Source: Desulfosalsimonas propionicica (GTDB lineage Bacteria > Desulfobacterota > Desulfobacteria > Desulfobacterales > Desulfosalsimonadaceae). Taken from it: 64,000 nt of DNA. The notes under the pieces were generated by a model. It did not search any database and was not told where the DNA came from. It saw nothing but the letters and a program-made list of their open reading frames with translations. The stretch is taken from assembly GCF_013761005.1 (NCBI RefSeq), contig NZ_JACDUS010000014.1, positions 37,628 to 101,627 of the forward strand, read 5' to 3'. A program made the translations under genes and the position numbers. Shown here piece after piece: positions 17,133-27,194 of this stretch (positions within the stretch are counted from its first letter, which is position 1; every line of letters begins with the position of its first letter).

Positions 17133-18350
17133 CTACTTGCGCTGGACAATAAAGGAGATCACCCGGTTGCCCTCGACTTCCTTGACCGTGACCACGAATT
17201 TGCCGATCACGATCTGCTCCTGCTCACGGGGAATCCGGCCGATCTGCTCTAAAATAAAGCCGGTAAAGGTTTCATAAGAAGACGATTCCGGGATATTCAT
17301 GCGCAGCCTGGAATTGACAATGCTGATGTCGGCCGAACCCAGCACCAGCCATTCCTTGTCCCGGATCTTGACCACCGGGGGTTTGACAATGTCGGTTTCA
17401 TCCACGATGTCGCCCACAATGGCTTCGAGCACGTCTTCAAGGGTCACCAGCCCGCAGACCTCGCCGTACTCATTGACCACGATGGCGGCATGCTCCTTTT
17501 TGCGCTTGAACTGATTGAGCAGCTGGTCGATCTTCTTGTGCTCGGGAACAAAATACGGGGCACGCATGATCTTTTCGATGTCCACCCCGGTTTCAGTACG
17601 GATTTCCTGCTTAAACAGGTCCTTGACATTGACCAGCCCCACCACATGATCAATATTGCCCTCGATCACCGGAATTCGGGTATATCCGGATTCCAGAATT
17701 TTTGCCAGATCCGGCTCTCCGCCCCGTTCGAGCACAAACATGTCCGCGCTCGGGGTCATGATCTCCGAGACATTGATGTCATCGAGTTTGATGATGTTAT
17801 AGATCAGCTCGCGCTCCTCGGGATTGATCTGGCCGCCTTCATGCACCACGTCCACAAAGGTGATCAACTCGTCTTCTGTCACCGGCGGCGTGCCCCGGGC
17901 GGCGCCGGCCAGACGCGGGATAAAATTTAAGATCCAGATCACGGGCAGAAACACGTAGGACAGCCAGAACAGCGGCAGAATCACCACCCGGGCCACTGCC
18001 ACGTTGTGCTGGGTGGCCACGGTCTTGGGAAAAATCTCGCCGAACACCAGGATCAGAAATGTCATGATCCCGGTGGCGATGCCCACGGCGTTGCTGGACA
18101 AATAATGCATGGCAACAGCCGTTGCCAAAGACGAGGCCGCGATGTTGACCAGGTTGTTACCGATCAAAATGGTGGACAGCAGCCTGTGGGGGTCTTCTTT
18201 CATCCGGAAAATCAGATCGTTGATCCGGCCCCCGGAATTGCCCAGGTAACGGGCCTTGGTTTTGCTGATGGAAAACAAAGCGGTCTCAGACGATGAAAAA
18301 AAGCCTGAAAGCAGTACCAGTACCGCCAGTATGACAAATTGTGGTGTCAT
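17133..18350 (-). CDS. CNNM/CorC-HlyC family membrane protein with CBS pair
   Basis: A 405-residue protein of the family often labelled hemolysin-related or CorB/YfjD, implicated in Mg2+ and other divalent-cation efflux. DUF21/CNNM membrane domain occupies about 1-185 (opening FSSSETALFSISKTKARYL), a CBS domain pair about 200-320 (IMTPSADMFVLERGG and VVNEYGEVCGLVTLEDVLEAIVGDIVDE), and a CorC/HlyC C-terminal domain about 330-400. All parts are intact. The start overlaps the 3' end of the upstream MscS-family gene by 4 bases (ATGA), so the two membrane proteins are made together. The CBS pair suggests gating by adenine nucleotides. Confidence 0.92.
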   Translation of the reverse strand: MTPQFVILAVLVLLSGFFSSSETALFSISKTKARYLGNSGGRINDLIFRMKEDPHRLLSTILIGNNLVNIAASSLATAVAMHYLSSNAVGIATGIMTFLILVFGEIFPKTVATQHNVAVARVVILPLFWLSYVFLPVIWILNFIPRLAGAARGTPPVTEDELITFVDVVHEGGQINPEERELIYNIIKLDDINVSEIMTPSADMFVLERGGEPDLAKILESGYTRIPVIEGNIDHVVGLVNVKDLFKQEIRTETGVDIEKIMRAPYFVPEHKKIDQLLNQFKRKKEHAAIVVNEYGEVCGLVTLEDVLEAIVGDIVDETDIVKPPVVKIRDKEWLVLGSADISIVNSRLRMNIPESSSYETFTGFILEQIGRIPREQEQIVIGKFVVTVKEVEGNRVISFIVQRK

Positions 18351-20983
18351 GTTTCGTTTTGCTCCTGTGCCCCTGCTTTTTCAGGGGGCTCAAGCTTGCC
18401 GGTTTTCAGATAAACATCCTGCTGGGGAAAAGGAATGGTGATGCCGTGCTCCTTAAACTGCTTGTCAATGTCAGAGCGCACGTCTGTTTCAACGGTTAAA
18501 AACCAATCAATGTGGACCCAGAAACGCAGCTTGAAAACCAATGCGCTGTCCCCGAAATCCGAAAACAGCACCTCCGGGTGGGGCCGGCGCAGGATCCGGG
18601 GATGCTGGTAGGCCACATCCATTAAAACCTCCCTGACCAGCGCCACATCAGAACCATAGGCCACCCTTACCTCCACGGTCCTGCGAACCCGGGCGTCGCG
18701 GAAGCTCCAGTTGGTGACCACCTGGCTGATCAGATCGGAGTTGGGAATGATCAACTCCGCGTTGTCAAAGGTACGCACCTGGGTGGAGCGCACGTTGATT
18801 TCCCGGACCGTGCCCCAGATGGTGCCCATTTCAATGACATCGCCAACCTGAATGGGACGCTCGAACAGCAGGATAATGCCGCTTAAAAAATTATTAAAAA
18901 TGTTTTGCAGGCCGAAACCAAGCCCGATACCCAGGGCACCGAAGACCACGGTCAGGGCTGTGGCGCTGATACCCACGGTGCGAAGGGCGATCAGGATGCC
19001 CACCATCCATAATACGTAACCGGTGATCCGGAGTATGGAATCCTTCAGTCCGGGCTCCATGTCCGCATCCTTCAGCACCCGGCCGCGCAGAAACTCCTTG
19101 AAGATCACGGTAAAGGTATGGACAAACAGCAGCACGATCAACGCATACACAAAGCCCATCAGGCTCAAACGGAAATCGCCGACCGTGACCTCGTAATTGA
19201 TGGCATACAAAATATCCACCAGAAAGGTGCGGGGCGCCCCCCATGCCACAAAAAAGGAAAACAGGGCGGCTGCCAGGACCCCGATGCGAAGCAGCCGGAC
19301 AATGAGCCACCGCACCGGATAGGGCCGGGCACTGAGCTCGTCTATATCCACATCATCGGAACGCTCAATGTGGGCGGCCACATCCGATTCCCGCAACACC
19401 CGATACAGGATAAACACCCAGAACAACAGCAAAGCGGTTTTTGCCAACCCGAAATACCAGTACACGGCCAACCCGCCAAAGCCCATAAGCTCAGCCAGCA
19501 GCCCCGGCAGCACCAGCCCGTAGCCCATGGCGATCAAAACGGGTTTGAGCAGCGGAAACCATGGATGCTCGGAAAATTCGGACCCGACGGTGCTGCGGCG
19601 GAATACATGAAAAAAATAAATGCACCAGCCCAGAAGCAAAAATTCAAAGATCAGCCGCCAGGCGATCAGGGTCATGCAATTGGTGCAGATCAACCGGCTG
19701 AAAAACAGATAACCAATGCCGTATAGCAAAAATCCCGCGAGCAGGCGGCGCAGGGGCGAGTATATGCGATGAAACAAGGGGTCTGCGGTTTGCCCGCCCA
19801 GGGCCTTTAAAAATATCCGGCCCCATCGCACCACCAGGATCAGGGCAAGCAGCCGGATGATCAGCGGCAGCAGGGAGAAAACCGGTGTGAGCTGGTATAT
19901 GGGACGGATCGGGAAAAAATACAGGTAGGCCATGGCCCCGGCCCACGGCAGGGACTTTTGAAACAGCTTGAGCAGGACGTAATGCCAGAAACGTTCGTCA
20001 TCCAGGCTTTTCTGCATCCGTGACCCGCAGAACCGGGTGCATACATACAAGATCGCCTGGAGCACGGCCAGCAAAAACAAAAACACACCCAGAAACAAGC
20101 TGTACTCCTCCCAGGTGACTATACCGGTTTTGGTCCAGGCGGTTTCAAAGATCAGGGTGCGGAGGGTCTCAAGGGATTGACCCAGATTGGTCCGCAATTC
20201 CCCTCTGGCCAGCCGCAGCATCGGGCTGGGATCGTGCTGCAGAATGCGGCTTTTTTTGCGCGCCTCGATCTGTTCATCGATCTTGTCTCCAAGGGGACGA
20301 ATTCTTTCCACCAGCCTGCTGAGGCGCTGCTGTTGATCCTTATAAATTTCAAGGATCTGCTCAATCTTGGCCTGCTTGGTTTCAAGCAGGCCAATAAGGG
20401 CGTCGAGTCTTTCGGCCAGTTCGCTGCTAAGGGCCACCTGGGGGGGCCGGGTTTTGAGTTCCGTACGCTGATCCGTATAAGACGCAACCTGCTCACGGGT
20501 CTCTTCCAGGGCCTTTTCCCACTTGCCGATTTCATCCTTGATGTTTTTAAGCTGTTCCTGAATGTAGCCCACAGCAACGTTTTGGCGGCTTTTGGCCTGT
20601 TCCAGTTTCCGGGCATCCACCGAGGGCAGCAGAAGGAGATTGGAATAGGTGGATTCCATGAGCTGAATCCGGCTCATCCGCTCTTTCATCTCTTCGGCTT
20701 CGGCCTGAAGGGACTCAAGTGCTGTGGAAACCCGGTTCAGTTCCTGTTTTTCCACCACCATGGCTTCGCCAAAGGATTGGGTCAGGCTCTGATAAAGCCG
20801 GCTGGCCGGCTGCTCGGTTGCGGTTTCCTGGGCTTCATTGACGGCCTGGTCCTGCTGGGCCCGGGGGGCCGGGGACAAGGCCAGAAAAAAAACCACCGCA
20901 ACGGCCGCAAACCACGCCCAATGGCCGCCGGCTGCAGGCTGCCGGTATTTCTGACTTCCGGGAAAGTATCTGCTGGATCTCAT
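18347..20983 (-). CDS. Large MscS-family mechanosensitive channel
   Basis: An 878-residue channel of the MscK/YbdG-like large MscS class, expected to release solutes on osmotic downshock. It has a signal-anchor start (to APRAQQ near 45), a long coiled-coil periplasmic domain (about 50-290), around ten membrane helices, the MscS pore helix and beta domain (GALGIGLGFGLQNIFNNFLSGIILLFERPIQVGDVIEMG) and a C-terminal alpha/beta domain ending in a short proline-rich tail. The pore helix has the typical Gly/Ala pattern. The ATG at 20983 is preferred over an upstream in-frame TTG at 20989. It is the first gene of a two-gene operon with the CNNM protein. Confidence 0.92.
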   Translation of the reverse strand: MRSSRYFPGSQKYRQPAAGGHWAWFAAVAVVFFLALSPAPRAQQDQAVNEAQETATEQPASRLYQSLTQSFGEAMVVEKQELNRVSTALESLQAEAEEMKERMSRIQLMESTYSNLLLLPSVDARKLEQAKSRQNVAVGYIQEQLKNIKDEIGKWEKALEETREQVASYTDQRTELKTRPPQVALSSELAERLDALIGLLETKQAKIEQILEIYKDQQQRLSRLVERIRPLGDKIDEQIEARKKSRILQHDPSPMLRLARGELRTNLGQSLETLRTLIFETAWTKTGIVTWEEYSLFLGVFLFLLAVLQAILYVCTRFCGSRMQKSLDDERFWHYVLLKLFQKSLPWAGAMAYLYFFPIRPIYQLTPVFSLLPLIIRLLALILVVRWGRIFLKALGGQTADPLFHRIYSPLRRLLAGFLLYGIGYLFFSRLICTNCMTLIAWRLIFEFLLLGWCIYFFHVFRRSTVGSEFSEHPWFPLLKPVLIAMGYGLVLPGLLAELMGFGGLAVYWYFGLAKTALLLFWVFILYRVLRESDVAAHIERSDDVDIDELSARPYPVRWLIVRLLRIGVLAAALFSFFVAWGAPRTFLVDILYAINYEVTVGDFRLSLMGFVYALIVLLFVHTFTVIFKEFLRGRVLKDADMEPGLKDSILRITGYVLWMVGILIALRTVGISATALTVVFGALGIGLGFGLQNIFNNFLSGIILLFERPIQVGDVIEMGTIWGTVREINVRSTQVRTFDNAELIIPNSDLISQVVTNWSFRDARVRRTVEVRVAYGSDVALVREVLMDVAYQHPRILRRPHPEVLFSDFGDSALVFKLRFWVHIDWFLTVETDVRSDIDKQFKEHGITIPFPQQDVYLKTGKLEPPEKAGAQEQNET

Positions 20984-21241
20984 TGCCAACTTTCAAACAG
21001 GTAGAATCAGCCGGGACAAGGGCTGGCCCGGAAACGAATCTGATACGAAAACAGACGGTGAAAAACAATTGCGCCGTAACTTTTTCTTATCACAGAGCGA
21101 TATCAAATATCAATGCACTTTGTGGACATCCTTGCGGCCCGACCCGGGCGCAGCCGGGGCCTTGCGCAGCTGTCAAAAAAATCTTTACACCGCGGCTGCG
21201 GCCATAGTAATGCAAATGCCACCATCATACACGGATAGGCC

Positions 21242-22966
21242 ATGCATTCAATTCACCTGATAAAACCTTATTTCACACAGCGACGAAACCTGATTTTCAT
21301 CGGCATTGTCTGCCTGATGATCGTGGACGTGCTCCAGCTCTTTATTCCCCGGGTGGTAAAATGGGCCGTGGACGATTTGACCGCCGGCCAGGTTGACATG
21401 GCCGGCCTGGGCCGGTATGCGGCCATGATCGTAGGCATTGCCGCGGCCATGACCGTGCTGCGGTTTTTCTGGCGCCGGCTTTTGATCGGCACTTCCCGGG
21501 TGGTGGAAGAAGGGCTGCGCAACCGGCTGTTTTCCCATATCCAGACCCTTTCCGCCCCGTTTTTTGATCAGCGCTCCACCGGCGATCTCATGGCCCATGC
21601 CACCAATGACATCAACAACGTGCGCATGGCCGTGGGCATGGGAATGGTGGCCTTAACCGACGCGATGTTTCTGGGAAGCGCGGCCATCGGGTTTATGGCT
21701 TATATCGATCTTCGCCTCACCATTGCAGCCCTGCTGCCCATGCCCGTGATCGTGGTGGTCACCCGGGTTGTCGGTCGAAAAATGCACCGGCTCTACACCC
21801 GGGTCCAGGCCACATTTTCGGACATGACCGAAATGGTCCGGGAAAGCTTTGCCGGCATCCGCACGGTCAAGGCCTACAACCGGGAGCAGACCGAACTGGC
21901 CCGCATGCAGGATGTATCCAATGCCTATATCACTGAAAATCTAAAACTGGTGCGCATCACCGGCTCTTTTTTCCCCCTGATGGTGTTTTTCACCAACCTG
22001 AGCCTGACCATCGTGGTTTTCTACGGCGGGCGGCTGGCCATTTTCGAGCGGATCACGGCCGGCGACTTCGTGGCCTTTATCAGCTATCTCAACATGCTCA
22101 TGTGGCCCATGATGGCCATGGGCTGGCTCACCAACCTGATCCAGCGGGGAAGCGCCTCTTTGGACAGAATCAACTCGATTCTGTCCACCGAACCCGAAAT
22201 CCGGGATGCAGCAGACGCCCGGCCGCTTTCCCGGGTCAGGGGTGAAATCGGCTTTGAACAGGTCAATTTTTCCTACCCACAGGCCTCGGCGCCGGCTGTT
22301 GAAAACATCGAGCTCAAAGTGCCGGCCGGCGATACCCTCGGGATCATCGGCCCCCAGGGATCGGGCAAGACCACCCTGCTCTACCTGCTCACACGGCGCT
22401 ATGACGTATCCGTTGGGGGCATCCGGATCGACGGCCATGATATCCGCACCCTGAAACTCGGGGATCTGCGGGGACAGATCGCTCACGTGCCCCAGGAGCC
22501 TTATCTGTTTTCCGGCACCATTGCCGAAAACATCACATTCGGCAGATCCGTGGACCATGATCGGCTTGTGGAAGCCGCGCGCCGGGCCTCGCTGTATGAA
22601 ACCATCTGCGAGTTTCCAAAAGGTTTTGAAACACCGGTGGGCGAAAAAGGGGTGGTGCTTTCAGGGGGGCAGAAACAGCGCATCGTGCTGGCCCGGGCCC
22701 TTCTGCGGGATGCGCCGGTTCTGCTGCTCGACGATCCCATCGGACAGGTCGACACCCGGACCGCGGCCGATATTATATCCGTGATCCGGGAACTGGCCCG
22801 GGAAAAAACCGTGATCATCGCCTCCCACCGGATCCCGGCAGTGTCCTTTGCCGACCGGATCATTGTGCTCGACAGCGGCCGGATTACCGAGTCCGGGACA
22901 CACGGGGAGCTGATGGAACATAACGGGTATTATGCAAGGGCTGAGTTGCTGCAGAGGTATGAGTGA
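21242..22966 (+). CDS. ABC exporter half-transporter, degenerate ATP site
   Basis: Type IV ABC exporter subunit (574 residues): six-helix transmembrane domain 1-315 and a nucleotide-binding domain with Walker A GPQGSGKT (370-377), signature LSGGQ (473-477), Walker B VLLLDD (493-498) and H-loop His529. The residue after the Walker B Asp is Asp498 and not the catalytic Glu, the hallmark of the degenerate site in heterodimeric exporters such as TM287/288. Its own signature motif is canonical and would complete the active site formed with its partner, encoded 60 bases downstream. Likely a drug or lipid exporter; the substrate is unknown. Confidence 0.93.
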   Translation: MHSIHLIKPYFTQRRNLIFIGIVCLMIVDVLQLFIPRVVKWAVDDLTAGQVDMAGLGRYAAMIVGIAAAMTVLRFFWRRLLIGTSRVVEEGLRNRLFSHIQTLSAPFFDQRSTGDLMAHATNDINNVRMAVGMGMVALTDAMFLGSAAIGFMAYIDLRLTIAALLPMPVIVVVTRVVGRKMHRLYTRVQATFSDMTEMVRESFAGIRTVKAYNREQTELARMQDVSNAYITENLKLVRITGSFFPLMVFFTNLSLTIVVFYGGRLAIFERITAGDFVAFISYLNMLMWPMMAMGWLTNLIQRGSASLDRINSILSTEPEIRDAADARPLSRVRGEIGFEQVNFSYPQASAPAVENIELKVPAGDTLGIIGPQGSGKTTLLYLLTRRYDVSVGGIRIDGHDIRTLKLGDLRGQIAHVPQEPYLFSGTIAENITFGRSVDHDRLVEAARRASLYETICEFPKGFETPVGEKGVVLSGGQKQRIVLARALLRDAPVLLLDDPIGQVDTRTAADIISVIRELAREKTVIIASHRIPAVSFADRIIVLDSGRITESGTHGELMEHNGYYARAELLQRYE

Positions 22967-23026
22967 AGTTCAAGGTACAAGGTTTAAGGTTTAAATAGAA
23001 GGTTGGGATAAGGGGTTGCTTGGCCG

Positions 23027-24940
23027 ATGAGTGGTGAAAGGGACATATTTGCGGAAAAGGAGCTGGGAAAGGCCCGGGATACCGGACTTTTGCGCCGGCT
23101 TTATCCGTTTGCCGCCCCCTACCGGGTGCTGCTGGCAGTGGCACTTGTGCTCATGTCCGCGGTCACGGTGCTGGAACTGGCCATTCCTTACGTGACCAAG
23201 GAGGCGATTGACCGCTATATCGTGCCGGAAAAAAATATAAGCATGCCCGGGCCCGGGGCTTCGGCTGACGGGGGAGCAGCGGAGAAAGCCCGGGAGCCGG
23301 GGCAAACCTCTTCGGATGCACTTTCGGACAATTCCCGGAACAGCTCCCGAAACCTTTCAGAAGACCAGCAACTATCCGGCCTGGGCCGGGCGGCCATGTT
23401 GCTGGTGGCCATTATTCTGCTCAACCTGGTGGTCAACTTCCTCCATGTAATGATTGTAGAATACACGGCTCAGCACGTTATGCATGATCTGCGACTGAAG
23501 CTGTTTGACCACATCCAGCGGCTGTCTGTGCGATTTTTCAACCACAACTCAGTGGGCCGGCTGGTGACCCGGGCCACCAACGACATCCAGAACATGCACG
23601 AGATGCTGACCTCGGTGATCATCTTTGTGCTAAAGGACCTGTTTCTGCTGCTGGGCATCACAGCGGTGCTTTTTGCCATTGACTGGCAGCTGTCGCTGGC
23701 GGTTTACGTGATTTTTCCCCTGGTGTTTTACGCCGGTTTCCGGTTTGCCGGCACTGCCCGGCAGGCCTTTCGCACCCTTCGCATCAAGGCCGCGGAAATC
23801 AACACCAAGTTTTCCGAAACCATCGGCGGGGTGGGCATTATCCAGCTTTTCGGCCAGGAAAAAAACAATTACGATAACTTCCGGCGCATCAACCATGAAA
23901 ATTTCCTTGCCGGAATGCGCCAGATCACGGTTTTTGCCATGTTTATGCCCTTTATCGAGCTGATGAGCTCGGTGGGCCTGGCCATCGTAATCTTTGCCGG
24001 CGGCTCCGGGATACTGGCCGGCCGGGTGAGCCTGGGCGAACTGGTGGTATTTATCTCTTATGTCCGCATGTTTTTTCGGCCCATAAGAGATATTGCGGAA
24101 AAATACAACATCACCCAGAATGCCATGTCTTCGGCCGAACGGATTTTTCAGATCTTAGACGAAGACGACCGCATCCCCGAACCCCGCGCACAGGATGCTG
24201 CAGCCGTGCCAAAGCGTTTTGAGAAAATCAGCGCCGATAACCTCTGGTTCGGCTATCAACCGGATCAGCCCGTGCTAAAGGGAATCGATTTCACCCTCGA
24301 TGCCGGCCGGACCCTTGCGGTGGTGGGGCCCACGGGCGCGGGCAAGACCTCTTTGATTCACCTTCTGGTGCGCTTCTATGATCCAGACCAGGGAGCCATA
24401 CGGATCAACGAAATTGATGTCCGAAACTTTTCGTCAAACGCCCTTCGCAGCAAAATCGCCCTGGTTTCCCAGGAACCCTTTCTGTTTTCCGGCACCATTT
24501 TTCACAACATATTCGGGGCCAACGGCACCCCGGATGAACAAACCGTGGACCGGATCCTGGACCAATCCAGAAGCCGCTCTTTTATCCAACAACTGCCAGA
24601 CGGCATCCACACCCGCCTCACAGAACAGGGCGCCACCCTGTCTTCGGGTCAGCGCCAGCTGATCTCCATTGCCCGGGCACTGGCCGCTGATCCCGAGCTG
24701 ATCATATTTGACGAGGCCACCTCCTACATTGACTCGGAAACCGAGGCCAGCATCCAGGATGCGCTTTCCAACCTCATGGCCGAGCGCACCTCCATCGTGA
24801 TTGCCCACCGGCTGTCCACAGCCAGAATCGCAGACACCATCGTTGTCATGCACCACGGGCAGATCGCCGAATCCGGCTCCCACGCACAGCTTATGGCCAG
24901 AAACGGGTTTTACAAAAGGCTGGTGGAAATACAGGGGTAA
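23027..24940 (+). CDS. ABC exporter half-transporter, catalytic partner
   Basis: A 637-residue partner of the preceding ABC protein. Walker A GPTGAGKT is near 433-440, the signature reads LSSGQ (not LSGGQ) near 538, and Walker B IIFDEATS near 559 keeps the catalytic Glu. So this NBD carries the competent Walker B and a weakened signature, the exact complement of the first subunit. A hydrophilic insert of about 50 residues (bases 23229-23380, rich in Gly, Ser and Asn) lengthens the first external loop. AAGGTACAAGGTTTAAGG words of the genome-wide short repeat precede it. Confidence 0.93.
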   Translation: MSGERDIFAEKELGKARDTGLLRRLYPFAAPYRVLLAVALVLMSAVTVLELAIPYVTKEAIDRYIVPEKNISMPGPGASADGGAAEKAREPGQTSSDALSDNSRNSSRNLSEDQQLSGLGRAAMLLVAIILLNLVVNFLHVMIVEYTAQHVMHDLRLKLFDHIQRLSVRFFNHNSVGRLVTRATNDIQNMHEMLTSVIIFVLKDLFLLLGITAVLFAIDWQLSLAVYVIFPLVFYAGFRFAGTARQAFRTLRIKAAEINTKFSETIGGVGIIQLFGQEKNNYDNFRRINHENFLAGMRQITVFAMFMPFIELMSSVGLAIVIFAGGSGILAGRVSLGELVVFISYVRMFFRPIRDIAEKYNITQNAMSSAERIFQILDEDDRIPEPRAQDAAAVPKRFEKISADNLWFGYQPDQPVLKGIDFTLDAGRTLAVVGPTGAGKTSLIHLLVRFYDPDQGAIRINEIDVRNFSSNALRSKIALVSQEPFLFSGTIFHNIFGANGTPDEQTVDRILDQSRSRSFIQQLPDGIHTRLTEQGATLSSGQRQLISIARALAADPELIIFDEATSYIDSETEASIQDALSNLMAERTSIVIAHRLSTARIADTIVVMHHGQIAESGSHAQLMARNGFYKRLVEIQG

Positions 24941-25067
24941 GGCGCGTGAAAGCTGCAGATTGCAAAGGAAAAGGAGACTTTTGAAGTTTTTGTCCTGACG
25001 GCGATGAAATGCGTTGGATTGGTCTTGTCAAAAATGGGCTGAAATGGTATGTAGAATCTTTACATGC

Positions 25068-25096
25068 TTGTGCAAGCCGTAAACCTTAGATAATAT
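25068..25096 (+). promoter_or_regulatory. Candidate sigma70 promoter of fhs
   Basis: TTGTGC at 25068-25073 and TAATAT at 25091-25096 are separated by 17 bases, 36 bases ahead of the fhs start. A strong AAAGGAGAG ribosome-binding site follows. It is assigned by pattern only. Confidence 0.5.
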
Positions 25097-25131
25097 TCAT
25101 TATCAACCCCAAACGCCAAAGGAGAGAAAAC

Positions 25132-26895
25132 ATGGCATACGATGCAGTAAACATGGCTGACTGGCAGATTTCCGAAGCCGCCGAGGAAAACATGCCCACC
25201 CCGGAAGACTGGGTAGAAAAACTCGGACTGGAAAAAGATGAAATGCTGCCCATGGGCCGGCTGGGCAAGGTCGACTTTCTCAAGATCATGAATCGCCTCC
25301 AGGACAAGCCCGACGGCAAGTACATCGAAGTCACCGCCATCACCCCGACGCCCCTTGGCGAGGGCAAGAGCACCACATCCGTGGGGCTCATGGAAGGCCT
25401 TGGCATGCGCGGCAAAAACGTGGGCGGCGCCCTGCGGCAGCCCTCGGGCGGACCGACCATGAACGTCAAGGGAACTGCGGCAGGCGGCGGCAACTCCCTG
25501 CTCATTCCCATGACCGAATTCTCCCTGGGCCTGACCGGCGACATCAACGACATCATGAACGCCCATAACCTGGCCATGGTGGCGCTGACCTCCCGGATGC
25601 AGCATGAAAGAAACTACACCGACGAGCAGCTCCAGCGCCTGTCGGGCATGCCCCGCCTGGACGTGGACCCCACCCGGGTGGAGATGGGCTGGATCATTGA
25701 CTTCTGTGCCCAGGCCCTTCGCAACATCATCATCGGCCTCGGCGGCCGGGCCGACGGCTACACCATGCAGTCCAAATTTGCCATTGCGGTTTCCTCCGAG
25801 CTCATGGCCATCCTGGCCGTGGCCACCAACCTGGCCGACCTCAAGGAAAAGATCAACAACATCACCGTGGCCTTCAGCAAGACCGGCAAGCCCATCACCT
25901 GCGGCGACCTGGAAGTGGGCAACGCCATGACCGCGTTTATGAGAAACACCATCAACCCGACCCTGATGTGCACCGCCGAGTATCAGCCCTGCTTCGTGCA
26001 CGCAGGCCCGTTTGCCAACATCGCCGTGGGTCAGAGCTCGATTATTTCCGACCGCATCGGTCTGAAGCTCTTTGACTACCATGTCACCGAGTCCGGGTTT
26101 GCCGCAGACATCGGCTTTGAAAAATTCTGGAACGTCAAGTGCCGCAACTCCGGCCTCAAGCCCCATGTTTCGGTTCTGACCTCCACTATCCGCGCCCTGA
26201 AAATGCACGGCGGCGGGCCCAAGGTCGTGCCGGGCAAGGAAATGCCCAAGGAATACAAAGAAGAAAACACCGGCCTGGTGGAAAAAGGCGTGGAAAACAT
26301 GGTCCACATGATCAATGTGATCCGCAAAGCCGGCATCAACCCGGTGGTCTGCGTCAACCGCTTCTACACTGACACTGACGATGAAGTCGCCATTGTCAAG
26401 AAGGCCGCTGAGGCCGCCGGCGCCCGCTGCGCCGAGTCCAAGCACTGGGAAAAAGGCGGCGAAGGCGCCCTGGAATTTGCTGATGCCGTGGTCGACGCCT
26501 GCGAGGAAGGCAATGACTTTGACTTTCTCTATCCCCTGGAAATGAAACTGCGCGACCGCGTGGATGTCATTGCCCGGGAGGTTTATGGCGCCGACGGTGT
26601 GGACTGGCAGCCCGAAGCCGAGCAGAAGGCCAAGATGCTCGAAGAAGATCCCAAGTATGGGGATTACACCACAATGATGGTCAAAACGCACCTGTCGCTG
26701 ACCCATGAACCCACGAGGAAGGGTGTTCCCAAGGGATGGCGGCTGCCGATCCGCGACGTGCTGATCTACTCCGGCGCAAAGTTTCTCTGCCCGTGTGCCG
26801 GCACCATCAGCCTGATGCCCGGAACCGGCTCCAACCCGGCCTTCCGCCGCATTGACGTGGACACCGACAGCGGCAAGGTCACCGGCCTGTTCTAG
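25132..26895 (+). CDS. fhs: Formate-tetrahydrofolate ligase
   Basis: ATP-dependent formation of 10-formyl-tetrahydrofolate, the first methyl-branch step of the Wood-Ljungdahl pathway, which complete-oxidising sulfate reducers run in reverse and which also supplies purine synthesis. The 587 residues contain the P-loop [16 protein letters not shown] (about 79-94), [19 protein letters not shown] after it, and the C-terminal [16 protein letters not shown]. Length is at the upper end for the family because of an N-terminal extension ([20 protein letters not shown]). Codon use is strongly GC-ending, giving a long spurious antisense frame, which is consistent with high expression. A clear terminator follows. 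It is monocistronic. Confidence 0.96.
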   Translation: MAYDAVNMADWQISEAAEENMPTPEDWVEKLGLEKDEMLPMGRLGKVDFLKIMNRLQDKPDGKYIEVTAITPTPLGEGKSTTSVGLMEGLGMRGKNVGGALRQPSGGPTMNVKGTAAGGGNSLLIPMTEFSLGLTGDINDIMNAHNLAMVALTSRMQHERNYTDEQLQRLSGMPRLDVDPTRVEMGWIIDFCAQALRNIIIGLGGRADGYTMQSKFAIAVSSELMAILAVATNLADLKEKINNITVAFSKTGKPITCGDLEVGNAMTAFMRNTINPTLMCTAEYQPCFVHAGPFANIAVGQSSIISDRIGLKLFDYHVTESGFAADIGFEKFWNVKCRNSGLKPHVSVLTSTIRALKMHGGGPKVVPGKEMPKEYKEENTGLVEKGVENMVHMINVIRKAGINPVVCVNRFYTDTDDEVAIVKKAAEAAGARCAESKHWEKGGEGALEFADAVVDACEEGNDFDFLYPLEMKLRDRVDVIAREVYGADGVDWQPEAEQKAKMLEEDPKYGDYTTMMVKTHLSLTHEPTRKGVPKGWRLPIRDVLIYSGAKFLCPCAGTISLMPGTGSNPAFRRIDVDTDSGKVTGLF

Positions 26896-26930
26896 ACAGC
26901 AACGACTCATAAGTCATATTCAAACAAACA

Positions 26931-26966
26931 AAAAACCGGGGCGTTATGTAACGCTCCGGTTTTTTA
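26931..26966 (+). terminator. Rho-independent terminator of fhs
   Basis: AAAACCGG-G-GCGTTA, a two-base TG loop, then TAACGC-T-CCGGTTTT and further T residues: a 15-bp stem including one G-T pair, starting 36 bases after the fhs stop. Confidence 0.9.
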
Positions 26967-27031
26967 TTGCAGCCGGCAGCCGCAGGTGACTTTCTTTCAA
27001 AAAACATAAACCATGAAGAGCTTTGTCTTTT

Positions 27032-27090
27032 GATGAGCCTGTAAAAAGTCTTTTTTACAGGCAGTGTTAAGTTTTAAGTGATTAAGTGTT
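27032..27090 (+). repeat. Second intergenic repeat type, copy 2
   Basis: Reads GATGAGCCTGTAAAAAGTC, TTTTTTACAGGC, then GTGTTAAGTTTTAAGTGATTAAG. It matches the element at 14476-14532 on the opposite strand and contains the same CCTGTAAAAA/TTTTTACAGG hairpin. The TTAAGTTTTAAGTGATTAAG tail also resembles 5795-5819 (reverse orientation) just before the AICAR formyltransferase gene. Confidence 0.7.
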
Positions 27091-27194
27091 AAGTAAAATC
27101 AAGAAGTTATTTTTTTTATTGATTGGCGATTATATCAGTTTTAGGCCTTTTTACGATTCCATCATCTTTTAATTGCCTTCATGATCTTCATGGT

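Noticed and set aside
25060..26910. 616-codon minus-strand frame opposite fhs
   Set aside because: It is exactly antisense to a certain gene with strong GC-ending codon bias, which produces such shadows. The His/Gly/Ala-rich translation is not protein-like.
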